Positions 32,235 through 42,916 of a stretch of 64,000 nt of DNA are shown piece after piece. The stretch covers positions 260,290 to 324,289 of the forward strand of contig KV908500.1 in the NCBI GenBank assembly GCA_002005505.1, in the 5' to 3' direction. Positions within the stretch are counted from its first letter, which is position 1, and the number at the start of each line of letters is the position of its first letter. The DNA comes from Botryococcus braunii. Its lineage: Eukaryota; Chlorophyta; Trebouxiophyceae. Below the pieces are notes generated by a model, which saw only the letters and a list, made by a program, of their open reading frames with translations, did no database searches and had not been told where the DNA came from. Position numbers and translations under genes: made by a program.

Positions 32235-32471
32235 ATGTCGGTGCCAACTGCGCAGCCAAGAAGCGTAAACAGCACGTCAGTGACATTGCATTGGGATCAG
32301 CCCGATGACGGCGGCTCAAAAATACAAGAATACTTGCTTGAGTACACCAGAGTTGGACATGGCTGCAAATCAAGGTGGTGGCCCGCTTATCAGGGTACTG
32401 CTTGCGAGGCCACGTTCGGACAGCTGCGGAGTGGGACTTCCTACTACTTCAGAGTGACCGCTTACAATAAG
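32235..32471 (+). CDS. FN3-repeat gene, exon a
   Basis: Encodes most of a fibronectin type III domain: S-V-N-S-T-S-V-T-L-H-W, D-D-G-G-S-K-I-Q-E-Y-L-L-E-Y and S-G-T-S-Y-Y-F-R-V-T-A-Y-N-K. It ends at AAG|GTGTGC in phase 0. FN3 domains are beta-sandwich binding modules, often in cell-surface or large scaffolding proteins. The ATG at 32235 is in frame, but the frame is open further upstream, so the exon may instead start at an acceptor (for example GTGCCAACTGCGCAG at 32255) or earlier. Confidence 0.7.
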
Positions 32472-32670
32472 GTGTGCTTCCAACATTTTTGACCTAACTA
32501 ACATTTGAACTTCACGAAGCCACGAAGTAACTTCCTGAAACCATCTGTCTCAGTGCAATGGAATTTGAGTCGAGTCTTGTCCAGTGCTACTCAATTTAAA
32601 GATATCATGATATCATGATATATATTAAATGATCATTGTACAATCGTCATTACTCTTTCGCTTCGGACAG

Positions 32671-32919
32671 GTCGGAAAATCGGTCAGCAAACCCACATTG
32701 ATCATAACAATGGACTCGGTTCCAGATGCACCCGGCCTGCCTTTGGCCAGTTGGTGTGCTTCTGGTAAATCTGTGCAAATTAAGTGGCAGCCTCCGCGGG
32801 ACGGTGGTCGGCCCCTGACTTACTACGACTTGGAGTTCCGGAGGCCTCGGATATCGATACTACGCTGTGGCCTTGGAGCCAAATTGTCGTTGGGACACAG
32901 ATGGCGCCGAGCCTATCAG
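32671..32919 (+). CDS. FN3-repeat gene, exon b
   Basis: After CGCTTCGGACAG, in phase 0, V-G-K-S-V-S-K-P-T-L-I finishes the first FN3 domain. V-P-D-A-P-G-L-P then opens a second, with V-Q-I-K-W-Q-P-P, D-G-G-R-P-L-T-Y-Y-D-L-E-F. Eighty-three codons end at CAG|GTTTGA. The last 20 residues are Arg-rich and atypical for FN3, so the true donor could be earlier. Confidence 0.65.
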
Positions 32920-33103
32920 GTTTGATCGCTGGAATTTATAGGAAAATCGTGACTCCAATGCTATGGGCTAATCAGATGTAACTGCGTGTGCCCGCATATC
33001 TCTGCTTGGGCCTGTCTGGATCCAAAGCGCGCGCTCTCTCTCCCCTATCTCCTTTCCCCCTCGCCCTCCCCCCCTCTTGTTCCAGGGAAGGAGATATGTA
33101 GAA

Positions 33104-33127
33104 AGCTCCCTACATATGTAGGGAGCT
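33104..33127. repeat. Perfect 24-bp palindrome
   Basis: AGCTCCC / GGGAGCT arms around TACATATGTA. It sits between a pyrimidine-rich and a purine-rich block that are themselves roughly complementary. Confidence 0.9.
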
Positions 33128-33670
33128 CCCTCGAGGGAGGGGATAGGAAAGAGGAAGGTGAAAGAAGGGAGGGATCTCCTCCGGAGGTGGAGGAAGGAAG
33201 GGAGAGGGGGAGATGGAAAGAAGGAGAGACTGAGGGGCGCGGAGACGGAGACGGAGAAAGAGAGGGAGAACTTCCTGTCCCTCTCCCTCTAGAGTGGGAA
33301 GGAGACGAAAAATGATAGGAGGATGGGGAAGGAGTGGAAAAGGGAGTGTAAAGCACTTTGCACTCCCTTTCTAGTTAAAGACGGTCTCCTTAAAAAGTCA
33401 TTACCCTGTAATTTTACGTGCGTGCGTGGGGGAATCTCGTTGAGGTCTCTCGGATTTACCATTATGAAAGACGAGTAGATTCCATAATTGGGGGTCCAGG
33501 GTCGGAATATCCCAGCAGTCTTTAAGTAATGTAAACAGGCGCTTTTGTGATTCGCTTAAGCTTAAGTGAACAAGAATAATGCATCAGGCACTTAAGTGCC
33601 TGATACATTTAGTCTTCGACTACTTGGCATATGGCCAATATGCTTGCCATATATTGCTTAACAGGGAAAG

Positions 33671-33893
<223 letters not shown>

Positions 33894-34072
33894 GGGGAGT
33901 GGAGCTATTTTTCATGATCCATAGGATAGCGAAATTTCGATTAAATTCTGGGTGTACATTACAAACATGTTCGTAACGGACACTTGTGCACGTGGTGGAA
34001 ATCCGAGCCAGGGGTGCTTATATTATAATGTTGCCAATTTAATCTAGTAACAGGGGCTAGTCTTACCTGCAG

Positions 34073-34316
34073 GGGCCATTATGCTTGCACGACATTCCTG
34101 ACCTCCGAGAAGGACGCTTTCTAGTGAGAGTTCGTGCGGCCACCTTAGTGGGACGCGGTCCCTACTCACAATGCCTCCATATTCCCGCCCGACCCTTCTC
34201 TCCTACGGGCCTCAAGGTTGTTGCAGCTGACACCAACTGCCTTTGCGTGGAGTGGTGCCCTCCGAGCCATGACGGCGGCAGGAAAATCACATCGTACCGG
34301 CTTGAAGTTGCAGAAC
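34073..34316 (+). CDS. FN3-repeat gene, exon c
   Basis: Follows TCTTACCTGCAG in phase 0. I-P-D-L-R-E-G-R-F-L-V-R-V-R-A-A and G-R-G-P-Y-S-Q is the C-terminal half of an FN3 domain. F-S-P-T-G-L-K-V-V-A-A-D then opens the next, with C-V-E-W-C-P-P-S-H-D-G-G-R-K-I-T-S-Y-R-L-E-V-A. It ends at GAAC|GTGAGC in phase 1. Confidence 0.7.
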
Positions 34317-34546
34317 GTGAGCCGAATTTTTTTAATCTCTTTCAAAGCGTTCCGCGTCCTCTATATAATCCGCGTCTAATATACTATATATATACTATTC
34401 TCGGAGTAGCGAATCAGAGATGCAATCCAACTTTGGTTTGCCATGCGTGTACACTCAATTGACGTTGTCGCCGTAGATGTCGTACGTACGGACAGCCATG
34501 TGAAGTAAATTTGACGGAGATTATGCGTTTGTGCATGTGAGAACAG

Positions 34547-34782
34547 TGGGGACGGCAGCTGCAATGTGCGATAGGGAGCCCTCTGAAGAGATTGCCCGAG
34601 CCGCATCATTTAGATTATACCGAACGGTGAAGGGCGAAGAAACCTCCTTACACCTGGAGGATTCCAAGACTCCAGCCCTACTATTTAGTCTTAATCCAGG
34701 AACGTGGTATGCAATCAGGGTATACGCTCTGAACTCTGAAGGCAATTCGCCCCCGAGCTCAACATGTGCGCCCCTCTCAGAA
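34547..34782 (+). CDS. FN3-repeat gene, exon d
   Basis: Acceptor GTGAGAACAG; it begins with two bases that complete the phase-1 codon left by exon c. It carries A-S-F-R-L-Y-R-T-V-K-G and L-N-P-G-T-W-Y-A-I-R-V-Y-A-L-N-S-E-G-N-S-P-P, the typical end of an FN3 domain. It ends at TCAGAA|GTACCC in phase 0. The phase agreement across three introns supports the model. Any further exons are lost or not recognised in the repeat-rich DNA beyond 35 kb. Confidence 0.65.
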
Positions 34783-35892
34783 GTACCCCGATATCAAATG
34801 CAAACCTGCAACATTGCTACGTGCATGCATGTACATATGTACATGTGCATGCTATTTAATACTAGCTACTGCACTGTTTTTGGCGCGGTCTTGATGTTCC
34901 CCCGAGGTTCGCTGTACGGTACATATATGGTGAAATTTCAACAACTTTGTTGAAACATGAGAGTTTGTGGATAACGAGACCAGAACCAGTGAATGTGTAA
35001 GCGTGCCGATCGCGACGCAAATCTCAGCTGAAATTTCAAGCTGAGCATAGACATCGAGAGAATTTCACGCTGAGAATAAACATCGAGTACGTCGTCATTA
35101 TGGTCACCGGATCTGCAGGCTTTGGATGCACGAGGCCGCTACAGCAGTTGGCCGCACACGGCACGTGCACGGCCGTCCTTTATAAATACGCATCACAGTT
35201 GTGCATGCAGGAGATCGTAACATATCCCGCCTGCGTCATCTTTTTGTCATTTCTTTGCGTGGCTTTGATCTTCGTGCAGCATTTGTACATTCGCTTCAGC
35301 TGCGGTGCAACATGCAACTGCACCTAGACCAGGTAAGGTTGCATGCAAAATATTCGGTACATATGAACAATGCTGTACATGCATGTCTTAAGACCCTCAA
35401 CGGGATATTAATGTACTTTCAAACTTTTCACAGTCGACTGCATTAAACTGACCCCTTCTCATCGAAGGGAGTTTGCACATTGTAATGTTGGGGGGTACAT
35501 ATACCATATATATCCGGACATGTTGTAACGGATCCGTTATTCCTTCTAAAACCTATAACTTGGACGACGGCAACGTATGGGGGACTTGGCCCTTATACGG
35601 TACGTACGTACGGTTTGAACCTGTACATATTGGGGTGCAATGATATATCTATATAGCACTCATGTATGTATCGAGTGCAATGACAGTACTCACCGCAAAA
35701 TGGCCAATAATACATTTCCTCTGTATACAATGGTTACGTAAACGTTTTTGAAAGTGGACGATGTAACTATAAGTGGCACTTATACTACATCATGTTGCAC
35801 AAAAACGCTCCAGAATTCCTTCGAATGAGTACCACGTTGGTTGCAGCCCACGATCACTTCTTTGGTTACCACGTCGTTGAACACGGGTGCCA
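34783..35892. other. No confident feature
   Basis: A donor-like GACCAG|GTAAGG at 35331 ends a short open segment, but its phase does not match exon d. The rest is AT-rich. Confidence 0.35.
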
Positions 35893-36115
35893 CGGGCGTA
35901 ATTTACTATAACACGCGGAAGAGTATTAAATAATATCAGAAGGTGAATGTGAGAGTTACATTATCCGAACGTTGGGAATGCGAATGCCAAGTTACAATCT
36001 GAGGCGCGCGGAGCATAGGCAGTCCGAATCTAATATAGCGATCCACGACCAGGCACGCAACTGAGGACTACCTAGATGAGATTGTACCGGCGCATGTGCA
36101 ATATTGGAAGCACGT
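35893..36115 (-). mobile_element. LTR fragment of a second gypsy-like family
   Basis: TATAACACGCGGAAGAGTATTA ... matches the LTR at 55627-55910 over about 220 bp with scattered differences. It lacks the 3' end (no CACTACA terminus). Confidence 0.75.
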
Positions 36116-36265
36116 CTAATTTAAGTGGACAATTGTGACTACAGCTTCATTACGATCTTTTAATGTGAAAAGATAATTGTGTAATGGAAAGGAGGACGAA
36201 GCTGCAATATCCCGCAATGTGTTGCGGTCGTCAATGGTCATGATTCGACTCTTTTGGACGGTATT

Positions 36266-36715
36266 CGACGGTATTCAGCCCTCCAGCGTAGAGTTGGGCA
36301 ACTACGCGTTCCGTACCTACGCGTACGTACAAAAACCGTAGAAAAATCGTACGTAGATGGGATCCAACTACGGATGCCTACGCATGTTGTTTTCATGTTT
36401 TTGGGGGATTTTGCGCGATTTATGCCATTGAAAACATAATCTATAATAAAATCTTTATGCAGTAGCTGCGTTTCGTGTGTACATGGACTCTTTTCTGTAC
36501 TTTTGGTGTCCGATCATGCTTATCCGACCTGGCAGAAGTACACCGGACTTCTGCCGTACTGCAGTACAAATGTACTGTATTGTATAAAATTGCGGTTTTT
36601 TGTTTTCTTTGACAAGTTTTTTATTTTTTATAGGGATGAAAGGCATTAACTTTGATAGAAACAACCTCGACAGTGTCTGGCTGGACATGCAAAGCGAAAA
36701 ATACTTGAGTTTTTC
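36266..36715. mobile_element. Left part of a foldback element arm
   Basis: This segment is the inverted counterpart of about 54650-55100, sharing TAGAGTTGGGCAACTACGCG near the outer end and GGACATGCAAAGCGAAAAAT near the inner end. The gypsy insertion at 36716 interrupts the arm; the rest of it continues at 54242. Confidence 0.85.
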
Positions 36716-36970
36716 TGTAGTATATCAGCGGAAGAGAGTTTAGGAATCAGACAATTCGTGATGTGCACGGGAAGAGTGTTACATGAATGAGCCGCAGGTC
36801 CACCCTTAATGCCATCCAGGGTTGAATGTACAGTGTACTGCCACAGACGTGTAGTCGGGCAACCGAGCGAACTACCTGAGCGAGGTTGTACTGCGAACTC
36901 AGATCACATGGCAAGTCATAGAGCAATGCCAAGGACCATACTAGAGCATTAGACCCTAGGAAATGCTACA
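36716..36970 (-). repeat. Gypsy 3' LTR
   Basis: 255 bp, TGTAGTATATCAGCGG ... GGAAATGCTACA. Same length and nearly identical to 53982-54236. Confidence 0.95.
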
Positions 36971-36988
36971 TGCCCTCCCCCTTGGCAT
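36971..36988 (-). promoter_or_regulatory. Gypsy polypurine tract
   Basis: Minus strand reads TGCCAAGGGGGAGGGCA immediately before the 3' LTR, the place for plus-strand priming. The element at 55252 has nearly the same tract. Confidence 0.85.
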
Positions 36989-37720
36989 AAGCTATGAGAT
37001 GGTGTTTATGGCAATGGGGCCACAAACGTAAGACAGGGGTATCACGAACCCTGCTTACTGTAACTATAGATAATCACACCTCCTATAGTTACTAACTACT
37101 GCAAGTCAGAGGATGAAGTCCACAAGCAAGTTTAGCACGACACAGACGAGGGACTCATCTGCTCAACGCTCGAATACCTTAACATTCTAAGGACTATCGT
37201 CTGCAAGCGGATCCTCCAACTTAGGGGACGAACTCTCTAGACAGCACTCACACCAGTGATGAAACAATTAGGTTGAGTCCTCAGACTAGCACTTGTCCAA
37301 ACCCTAGGTCCAGTTACCGTGCCTCGCAGTGTAACCTTCGCTTGAGGTGGCTTTCCATCAAAAGGCACAAGGCATATTGCCTAGAGCAGCAAGCTATACA
37401 CACTAACTGCCACATGGTGTATCTCATGGGTAAGATACCAAGCAAGTCATGCAGTCACGGAACTACAATTTGCAGCTACACTGCATAGCATGTGCATCAC
37501 AAAATGGAGCCGTGGATAAAGAAACATAACCCATGCAAAACATAGAAGCAAGAGACATGCATGCAAGTCCCAATTCATGATCCCACCACCCTCCCAGACC
37601 CTCCCACCCTCCCTCCCTGATCCAAGCTGGCTGGCGAAGTCCAAGGGTCATCAGCCGCAAGTGGCTGGAAAAGTCCTCAAGCCGCAAGTGGCTTAATCAA
37701 GGGATGCCCGCAAGTGGGAC
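36989..37720 (-). other. Gypsy 3' untranslated region
   Basis: About 730 bp between the polypurine tract and the pol stop. No coding frame; contains a CCCTCCCACCC-rich stretch at 37588-37618. Confidence 0.7.
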
Positions 37721-40700
37721 TTAAGAAAGGACTGGTGCAACTGCCACGTCATCGGCCAGATGGCGAACATGGGCAAGAGGCTCCCAAGTGTTCTCAGTCT
37801 CATCATAGCCTTTCCACTTGACCAAGTACTGCCAGGACTTTCCAACTCTCCTCTTAGCCAGAATAGCCTCCACTTCATAAACGCCCCCACGCTTATCTGC
37901 ATACAACGGAGGAGGTGAAGTAACAGTCATAGGTGAGGATGAAGACACATAAGGCTTCAGCTGAGAAACATGAAACACAGGATGAATATTAACAGTCTCA
38001 GGCAAAACAAGTCTAAACGCTCTCGAACCAACTGCTGCAGCAATGAGAAAGGGCCCAAAATACTTAGCTGATAACTTTGACGAGAGCCCAGGCGCCAGCT
38101 GGTTCTTCCTGGCTGCCAGCAGCACCTGGTCCCCCACCTTGAAAGGGTGGTCTCGTCTCTTCTTATCTGCATAGGACTTCTGCCGTTGCTGTGCAGAGGC
38201 AAGGTTAGACCGGGCACTTTTTAAGGCAGTCTGCAGCCCCTCAACCCACTCAGAAACTGCAGGGTTAGCAGAACGTGAAGGAACAGCAGAAGACAAAGGA
38301 GTAAGGGGGTGGCGCCCATGGTTCAAAAAGAAGGGTGTATGCAAGGTTGAAGCCTGGAGAGAGCTGTTATATGCAAACTCCACCATGCTGAGGTACTTGC
38401 ACCAATCAGTCTGTCTCGGGCCCACAAACCCTCTTAACATGTCTTCCATAGTTATGTTCATTCTCTCTGTCTGCCCGTCGGTCTGAGGGTGGTAAGCAGT
38501 AGACATAGCAATGTCAGTGCCTAACAACTTAACAAAGGCCTTCCAGAAGTGACTAGTGAAACGAGGATCTCTGTCACTAACAATGGATGTAGGCATCCCA
38601 AACCTAACAAAGACCTTATCAATAAACAGTTGTGCAAGTTGAGGTGCAGTGATGGTTTTAGTGCATGCAGCCAAGACACACAACTTAGAAAACCTATCAA
38701 CAAAAACCACAATGGAGTCAAACCCGCAACAGACAGGTAAATCAGTCACTAAATCAAGGGAAATGCTCTGCCAAGGTCCATCCGGAATAGGCAGTGGCTG
38801 AAGCAAACCATAAGGTACAGCTGCAGTCCCTTTTGTGCGCTGACAGGTATCACAAGACCTGCAAAAGTCCCTGACTGAAGAGCTGAGGCGTGGCCACCAA
38901 AACTCCTTGCACACTAGCTCATACATCTTGTTAATCCCAAGATGGCCAGAAAACGGTGTGGCATGGCACTCTCTCAACACCTTCTCCCTAAGTGCTTCAG
39001 GTACATACACCTTCCCTGACTGCACAGAATAAGGTACAGAGTCCCTTAACACCAAAACACCTTCATCCACCAGCTTACTAACTTTGGGATCCGAAATACA
39101 CAGCAAGGCAATTTCTTGTAAAATAGACGAGACAGAAACAGAGGAGACATGCATTACTGCCAAATCAACACGCCTAGACAAAGCATCTGCCACAACATTG
39201 TCAGTGCCCTTAACATATTTAATGTCAGGCATGAATCTCATGATCTCAGTAAGCCAACGTTCCTGCCTACTGGTCCTAACAGGGGCAGTCAACAAATATT
39301 TCAAAGCCTGCTGATCAGTGTGAACTGTGAATTTTGCACCCAACAGCAAATGCTTCCATTTTAATAAAGCATGCACAAGAGCAATCAACTCTCTATCATA
39401 AGGGGCCAAATTCCTCTCAGGGGGCTGGAGTTTCCTGGACTCGAAGGCGACAGGCTGTAGTCCCTGCCCTTGATCCTGCTGCAAAACAGCACCCACAGCA
39501 TAGCCTGAGGCATCCACATGTATCACAAAAGGTTTGTCCAAGTCTGGCATTAACAAACATGGAGGAGAGGAAACAAGATCTTTCAATGCATTAAAGGCAT
39601 GGATTTGAGGTCCCTCCCAAGTCCAAGGCACATCCTTTTTGAGCAATTCAGTGAGAGGAAATGCAACATCTGCAAAATGATCAATAAATGTGTCATAGTA
39701 CTGTGTGAGCCCTAGAAAACCCCTCAACTGTGACACATTCAAGGGAGTGGGCCAGTCCCGGATGGCTGCAACCTTCCTTGGGTCCACCATAATCCCCTGT
39801 GGTGTCAACAAGTGACCCAAGTATTCCACCTGCTTGGACACAAACTCACATTTAGACCTTTTACAATAAAACTTATGCTCCCTAAGCACTGACAAGACGA
39901 TACGTAAATGCTCCATGTGTTCTTCCACAGACTTGGAATAAATAAGGATGTCATCCAGATAAACCAACACAAATCTATCAAGGAAGGGTGCCAAGATAGA
40001 GTTCATAACAGACTGAAATGTCGCAGGAGCATTCGTAAGACCAAAAGGCATCACTGTGAACTCATAGTGACCATATCTAGTCTTAAAAGCTGTTTTCTCT
40101 ATGCTGTCCTCATGCATCCTAATCTGATGATATCCAGAAGCAAGGTCCAACTTAGAAAATACACAACTACCATGAAGTTGTTCAAACATCTCATCTATTC
40201 TAGGCAAAGGGTGTTGATTCCTAACTGTAATCCTATTGAGGGCCCTATAGTCTATACATAAACGCCAGCCACCATCTTTCTTTGGAACAAACAAGATGGG
40301 TGCACCAAATGGTGAGGTAGATGGGCGGATGAAGCCTCTCTCAAGTAACTCCTGCAACTGCGCACGGAGTTCAGCCAGCTGAGCTCCGGACAGTGGGTAT
40401 ATGCGGGAGGCTGGAGGAGTTGCGTCCGGCTCCAATCTGATATGGTGGTCTCCAGCACGAGAAGGAGGGAGGCCTTCAGGAAGTCCAGACAACACATCCT
40501 TGAACTCCTGCAAAAGCTCCTCCAACTCCGGCACGTTATATGTGTTAGTATCCTGGGAGGTATTAGTCACTGCATTCAACTGAATAAGGTACATAGAGTC
40601 ACCTGACTTAACAAGTTCCTCCACTTCCATGGCAGAAACCACATACTCAGGTAGACCTGACCTCTGGCTTCCCAAAAGCACATGTGTTTTATCAGAATGA

Positions 40701-41674
40701 AACAAAGACACTGCATTCAGCTTCCAATTAACCACTGGATTAAATTCAGTCAACCAAGGTTTCCCTAGGACAAGGTCATAGTATGCCAGTTCAGTGGGGA
40801 GACAGGTGAGTCCAAAATCCAGAGACCCCACAGATAGGTCCACTGACACACTACTGCCTACCACAGTGGTCCTTCCATCAGCAACACGTATCGTGACAGG
40901 TGAACTTATGGAAACAGTGGGCAAGGAGAGCTCCTGCACTAAGTGTTGATCCACAAAATTGGCAGATGCCCCACTGTCCAATAAAATCCTAACAGGCCTA
41001 CCAGCAAGGACTCCCGCAAATTCAATGCAAGTAGAGGAAAGGTCAGGACTGTCCACAAACTGACTAGTGTTGAGCATAAAAGAGTCAAAACATGTTGCTG
41101 CCAGTGGTTTCTCCTTCACACTAAGTAACCCAGTCTGGACAAGACAACGAAATAAATGCAAGCCTGATGAGCAGCAATGGGGCGGATCCTTAACGGTGGA
41201 AGTAATTCCCAAAGCATTCATGACAGGGCCCGAGAGCAAGACATCATGTGATTCCTGTGCAGTAGTCCCTTCCAGCACCTGCCCACTGTCACTCTGAAGG
41301 CAAGAGAGCACAGTCAATCTGGTACCTGGCAGTAACTGGGTGCTGAGCTGGCTGATAGCAGACACTCTATCACTACTCTGACAGAATAAAACAACATGAG
41401 AGGTCTCTGCTGGAAATGAGGAAGAAGCGTTACTCTTACCCTGACCCTCAGGACTAGCTAGGTACCTGTCAGTGGGTAACGTCTGAAACTCCCTACAGAG
41501 ACCATGCCCATCTACATAATGAGACATGTAAGCATGACAGCAACTAGAAAAGAAGTCCTGAAGATGCCCAACGTTATACAGTACAGGGGTACCAAACTGG
41601 ACTGCAGAACAAGGGAAAATCATCTCAAAAACAGGGCTCACACTGCTGACAAACAATAAAGGACGCCAATTCAA
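37721..41674 (-). CDS. Gypsy pol: protease, RT, RNase H, integrase, chromodomain
   Basis: 1317 codons, uninterrupted. The aspartic protease has L-L-D-S-G-A-S near residue 233. RT has [22 protein letters not shown] and the catalytic Y-L-D-D near 573. RNase H starts at [11 protein letters not shown] near 720. Integrase has an H-H-C-C zinc site (H ... H near 895-905, C-R-S-C-D-T-C-Q), then D near 973 and T-D-G-Q-T-E-R near 1066. The C-terminus ends with a chromodomain ([24 protein letters not shown]) near 1265-1300, which in chromoviruses directs integration to chromatin. The frame begins with a TTG overlapping the gag stop (CTTGA), in the -1 frame relative to gag. Expression is therefore likely by frameshift or from a fusion. 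Confidence 0.95.
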   Translation of the reverse strand: MNWRPLLFVSSVSPVFEMIFPCSAVQFGTPVLYNVGHLQDFFSSCCHAYMSHYVDGHGLCREFQTLPTDRYLASPEGQGKSNASSSFPAETSHVVLFCQSSDRVSAISQLSTQLLPGTRLTVLSCLQSDSGQVLEGTTAQESHDVLLSGPVMNALGITSTVKDPPHCCSSGLHLFRCLVQTGLLSVKEKPLAATCFDSFMLNTSQFVDSPDLSSTCIEFAGVLAGRPVRILLDSGASANFVDQHLVQELSLPTVSISSPVTIRVADGRTTVVGSSVSVDLSVGSLDFGLTCLPTELAYYDLVLGKPWLTEFNPVVNWKLNAVSLFHSDKTHVLLGSQRSGLPEYVVSAMEVEELVKSGDSMYLIQLNAVTNTSQDTNTYNVPELEELLQEFKDVLSGLPEGLPPSRAGDHHIRLEPDATPPASRIYPLSGAQLAELRAQLQELLERGFIRPSTSPFGAPILFVPKKDGGWRLCIDYRALNRITVRNQHPLPRIDEMFEQLHGSCVFSKLDLASGYHQIRMHEDSIEKTAFKTRYGHYEFTVMPFGLTNAPATFQSVMNSILAPFLDRFVLVYLDDILIYSKSVEEHMEHLRIVLSVLREHKFYCKRSKCEFVSKQVEYLGHLLTPQGIMVDPRKVAAIRDWPTPLNVSQLRGFLGLTQYYDTFIDHFADVAFPLTELLKKDVPWTWEGPQIHAFNALKDLVSSPPCLLMPDLDKPFVIHVDASGYAVGAVLQQDQGQGLQPVAFESRKLQPPERNLAPYDRELIALVHALLKWKHLLLGAKFTVHTDQQALKYLLTAPVRTSRQERWLTEIMRFMPDIKYVKGTDNVVADALSRRVDLAVMHVSSVSVSSILQEIALLCISDPKVSKLVDEGVLVLRDSVPYSVQSGKVYVPEALREKVLRECHATPFSGHLGINKMYELVCKEFWWPRLSSSVRDFCRSCDTCQRTKGTAAVPYGLLQPLPIPDGPWQSISLDLVTDLPVCCGFDSIVVFVDRFSKLCVLAACTKTITAPQLAQLFIDKVFVRFGMPTSIVSDRDPRFTSHFWKAFVKLLGTDIAMSTAYHPQTDGQTERMNITMEDMLRGFVGPRQTDWCKYLSMVEFAYNSSLQASTLHTPFFLNHGRHPLTPLSSAVPSRSANPAVSEWVEGLQTALKSARSNLASAQQRQKSYADKKRRDHPFKVGDQVLLAARKNQLAPGLSSKLSAKYFGPFLIAAAVGSRAFRLVLPETVNIHPVFHVSQLKPYVSSSSPMTVTSPPPLYADKRGGVYEVEAILAKRRVGKSWQYLVKWKGYDETENTWEPLAHVRHLADDVAVAPVLS

Positions 41675-42202
41675 GTCGCTTTAGACTTGTTACGATCCTT
41701 TTTCAACTCGGGATGAAGCTGGAAGCACCGGTCGATGATGTGCCCCACTTTCCCACAATGTGCGCAAACGTGCGCAGCTGGCTTGGCTGCACCAGAGGTC
41801 TTGGAGTCGCCTGAACCTTTTGGGGGGTGCTGCGGCTGTTTGGAGGGGCCTGGAATATCAGATATGGTCACTGCATGTTTGAAGAGGTCTCCCAGGGTTT
41901 TAGGATACTGCAACGAGATAGGCTTCTGCAGATCTGCCCTGCAGCCCTGCAAAAACAGGTGACACAAGGTGTCTTCAGCAAAAGAACGCATTAAACGTAG
42001 CTATATAAGTCCTCATGTCCTGTTTGCCCTGCGAGATACTCAGCAATTGCTCCAAATACCGCTTGTGCAGCTCTACAGGCCTGAATGCCACAGTCAGAGC
42101 TGACACAAAATCACTCCACGTCCCAAAAGCTGACAAGCTACCAGAGGCAATGAGATGAAACTGCCCTGTCCACCAATCAAGTGCTTTGCCACGGAGAAAC
42201 AT
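41671..42202 (-). pseudogene. Gypsy gag, C-terminal part, frameshifted
   Basis: Two overlapping frames. 42202-41975 carries F-L-R-G-K-A-L-D-W-W-T-G-Q-F and F-R-P-V-E-L-H-K-R-Y-L-E, the retrotransposon gag domain. 41991-41671 carries a zinc knuckle C-A-H-C-G-K-V-G-H-I-I-D-R-C (C-x2-C-x4-H-x4-C) and a Lys-rich end. A one-base shift separates them near 41985. The N-terminal part of gag is at 53424-53912, displaced by the copia insertion. Confidence 0.85.
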
Positions 42203-42898
42203 TGTGAAAGGTTATGGGCAATCGGCTTTCCCTGTACAAAGCAGACAGGTCGTCAATAGACGAAGTTACTCCAGCTACAGTCCGTACGACTGTCTGCTGA
42301 GTGCCACACACAACTGTCGGACAAGACTAGCATCTGGTGATGCCCAGCATCTTTCACAACCAGTTCCGTTACATCATTATCTTGTACACAAGCACCGATC
42401 AAGCAATCACTAGATAAGGCTCTAGACGGCTACGTTCAAGTACATGCCTATACTCCCTGAAGTCACTGTCCCTTATCTGTTTGAGTGACTACAGGGTACA
42501 CTAAGCTTGTTCACTCTCACAATAGCAACAATGATACAACACACACTGCCGCACCGTACCTGTACAAAGCAGACAGGTCGTCAATAGACGAAGTTACTCC
42601 AGCTACAGTCCGTACGACTGTCTGCTGAGTGCCACACACAACTGTCGGACAAGACTAGCATCTGGTGATGCCCAGCATCTTTCACAACCAGTTGGTATTC
42701 ACTCCGGTGGGGCAGCCTTAAGAGTTCATCCGACAAACGTGTGATCTAGATAGGATTGTACCTTATGTTCGAAAACGTCCAGAATCTGCCGTGTCTCAAG
42801 GTACCTTATGTTCTCAATGGACCCATATCCTAATAGTGCACACATGAAGATCACTTAAAGCACAAGGCATTCAATAATAATGTTCAGAACTCAACACT
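42203..42898 (-). repeat. Copia 3' LTR (LTR1), 696 bp
   Basis: Contains two direct repeats of about 135 bp (from CCTGTACAAAGCAGACAGG to CACAACCAGTT; near 42229 and 42560). Compared with LTR3 I see one substitution and one CA-dinucleotide difference. Confidence 0.95.
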
Positions 42899-42916
42899 TC
42901 CCCTTGCCTGCATGCT

